From the NCBI GenBank assembly GCA_023458995.1, contig JAEWVV010000046.1, forward strand, positions 1 through 6,545: a stretch of DNA of 6,545 nt. The letters run 5' to 3'. A model generated the notes under the pieces. The model ran no database searches, was not told the origin of the DNA, and was given only the letters and a program-made list of their open reading frames with translations. The DNA is from Bacillota bacterium. Its GTDB lineage: Bacteria > Bacillota_I > Bacilli_A > Acholeplasmatales > Acholeplasmataceae. Shown piece by piece: positions 5,299 to 6,545 of this stretch; position 1 is the stretch's first letter, and each line of letters opens with the position of its first letter. The position numbers and the translations under genes are program-made.

Positions 5299-6545
5299 AT
5301 GGCAGCACTAATTGAACTAAGAGATGTGACCAAAGAATTTAACGGTCAAGTCGTGTTAAGAGGTATCGACTTAACCATCGAACAAAATGAATTTGTAACC
5401 TTATTAGGACCATCTGGTTGTGGGAAGACGACGACACTCCGAATTATTGGAGGTTTTATCGAACCTTCTGCTGGCGAGGTCCTTTTTGATGGAAAAAGTA
5501 TTCTAGATACACCTGCACATAAAAGACCAACGAACACCGTTTTTCAACGTTATGCTCTTTTTCCACATCTTGATGTCTTCGAGAATGTGGCATTTGGTTT
5601 ACGGGTTAAAAACGATTCGCTTGCAACATTATCTAAAATGCGCGATTTAACAGAAGAATATCAACAAAAAATTAAATCGACAAAAGATAAACAAGAAATA
5701 CTTCATCTTAAAAGAGAATTAAAAGAAAAGATTAATGAAGTACGCGATCCAAATAATGATAAAAAGAAAGCAATTCTAGAATTATCTAAACAAATCGAAC
5801 AAACAAAAGATCTCAATTTAAAAGCATCACTTGAAGAAGAGATATTAAATATAAAGAAGCAGTTTGTCACTAAAAAGACAAAAGAAGCTGAAATCACAGA
5901 AAAAGTGACAAAATACTTAAAAATGGTTGGACTTGAAGGTTATGAAACGAGATCGATTCATAAACTATCTGGAGGACAACAACAAAGAGTTGCGATTGCA
6001 AGAGCTTTAATCAACGAACCTAAAGTATTACTACTTGATGAACCTTTAGCAGCACTTGACTTAAAACTAAGACAAGAAATGCAATATGAGTTAAAAGAAA
6101 TTCAGCGTAATTCAGGGATTACTTTTATCTTTGTAACCCATGACCAAGAAGAAGCTTTAACGATGAGTGATAAGATTGTTGTCATGAATCGTGGTGAAAT
6201 CTTGCAGATTGGTACACCTGAAGATATTTATAATGAGCCTGCAAGTAAATTCGTAGCTAACTTTATTGGTGAATCCAATATCATTCCTGGCATTATGAAA
6301 GATGATTTTTTAGTGTCATTTGATGGAAAAGATTATACATGTGTTGATAAAGGATTTTCTAGAAATGAAGAAGTCGATGTTGTCATTAGACCTGAAGATA
6401 TCGATATTGTTTCTAAAGATGAAGGACACATGTCGGGTATTGTGGATTCCATTGCATTTAAAGGAGTTCACTACGAAATTGATGTTAAAACAAAAGATAG
6501 AATATATACGATTCATACGACAGATTATGCCAAAAAAGGTAGTGA
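5299..6545 (+). CDS. potA: Spermidine/putrescine ABC transporter ATP-binding protein PotA, 3' end outside window
   Basis: PotA is the cytosolic ATPase that drives polyamine uptake through PotB/PotC with the binding protein PotD. The frame is open for 415 codons from ATG 5299 to the window edge without a stop. AAGGAGG lies four bases before the start. Motifs: Walker [10 protein letters not shown] (37-45), Q-loop Gln 83 in [21 protein letters not shown], signature [15 protein letters not shown] (from 223), Walker [12 protein letters not shown] (Asp 247, Glu 248) and switch His 281 in [12 protein letters not shown]. After that comes the regulatory C-terminal region with IGESN and [10 protein letters not shown] (TOBE-like), as in PotA and related importer ATPases. 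Residues about 104-196 are an extra, highly charged stretch rich in Lys and Glu with coiled-coil character, between FGLRV and [15 protein letters not shown]. Escherichia coli PotA has only a few residues there, while mollicute PotA proteins are known to have such insertions. The rest of a pot operon probably follows. Related importers (sugar, iron) share the fold, so the substrate is probable rather than proven. Confidence 0.88.
   Translation, partial: MAALIELRDVTKEFNGQVVLRGIDLTIEQNEFVTLLGPSGCGKTTTLRIIGGFIEPSAGEVLFDGKSILDTPAHKRPTNTVFQRYALFPHLDVFENVAFGLRVKNDSLATLSKMRDLTEEYQQKIKSTKDKQEILHLKRELKEKINEVRDPNNDKKKAILELSKQIEQTKDLNLKASLEEEILNIKKQFVTKKTKEAEITEKVTKYLKMVGLEGYETRSIHKLSGGQQQRVAIARALINEPKVLLLDEPLAALDLKLRQEMQYELKEIQRNSGITFIFVTHDQEEALTMSDKIVVMNRGEILQIGTPEDIYNEPASKFVANFIGESNIIPGIMKDDFLVSFDGKDYTCVDKGFSRNEEVDVVIRPEDIDIVSKDEGHMSGIVDSIAFKGVHYEIDVKTKDRIYTIHTTDYAKKGS

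Noticed and set aside
5346..6516. Three minus-strand open frames of 63-66 codons opposite potA (5346-5537, 5703-5897, 6316-6516).
   Set aside because: They are antisense to a clearly coding PotA frame with all ABC motifs, and none resembles a known protein.

Overview
This is an AT-rich bacterial window. Every complete gene ends in TAA, tryptophan is read from TGG (for example in the ABC permease), and no reading frame needs TGA as a sense codon. Together with a spermidine/putrescine-type ATPase (PotA) that carries a long charged insertion, as in mollicute PotA proteins, this points to a relative of the Mollicutes that uses the standard code (Acholeplasma, Izemoplasma or similar). The assignment is an inference from style, not a marker-gene identification.

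Layout, left to right. (1) Positions 1-1472, plus strand: the C-terminal 490 residues of a large cysteine-free, beta-rich surface-type protein, cut by the window edge, with two diverged copies of a unit of about 260-267 residues. (2) Positions 1486-1529: a strong bidirectional hairpin terminator shared with the convergent operon. (3) Positions 4528 down to 1551, minus strand: a compact operon of a TetR-family regulator, an ABC ATPase and two ABC-2 permeases. It has a clear promoter (TTGACA, 17 nt, TATACT), a near-perfect operator-like palindrome over the expected transcription start, and overlapping or nearly abutting genes. It looks like a drug or toxic-compound exporter under autorepression by the TetR protein. 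The last gene, the second permease, is broken by a single-base frameshift near 2064-2070. (4) Positions 4580-5050, minus strand: a small unrecognised membrane protein with a Cys-x-x-Cys motif and its own terminator. (5) Positions 5051-5298: a divergent intergenic region with a consensus promoter for potA and, in the expected potA leader, two exact copies of TGTTTA-N7-TAAACA spaced 40 bp apart, the second touching the ribosome binding site. (6) Position 5299 to the window end, plus strand: potA, open at the right edge and probably the first gene of a polyamine uptake operon.

The best leads are the duplicated dyad in the potA leader, the frameshifted exporter permease, and the TetR promoter/operator that also fixes the TetR start codon. 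I see no convincing evidence of a wholly new multi-gene system. No tRNA, rRNA, CRISPR array, transposase or phage gene is visible.
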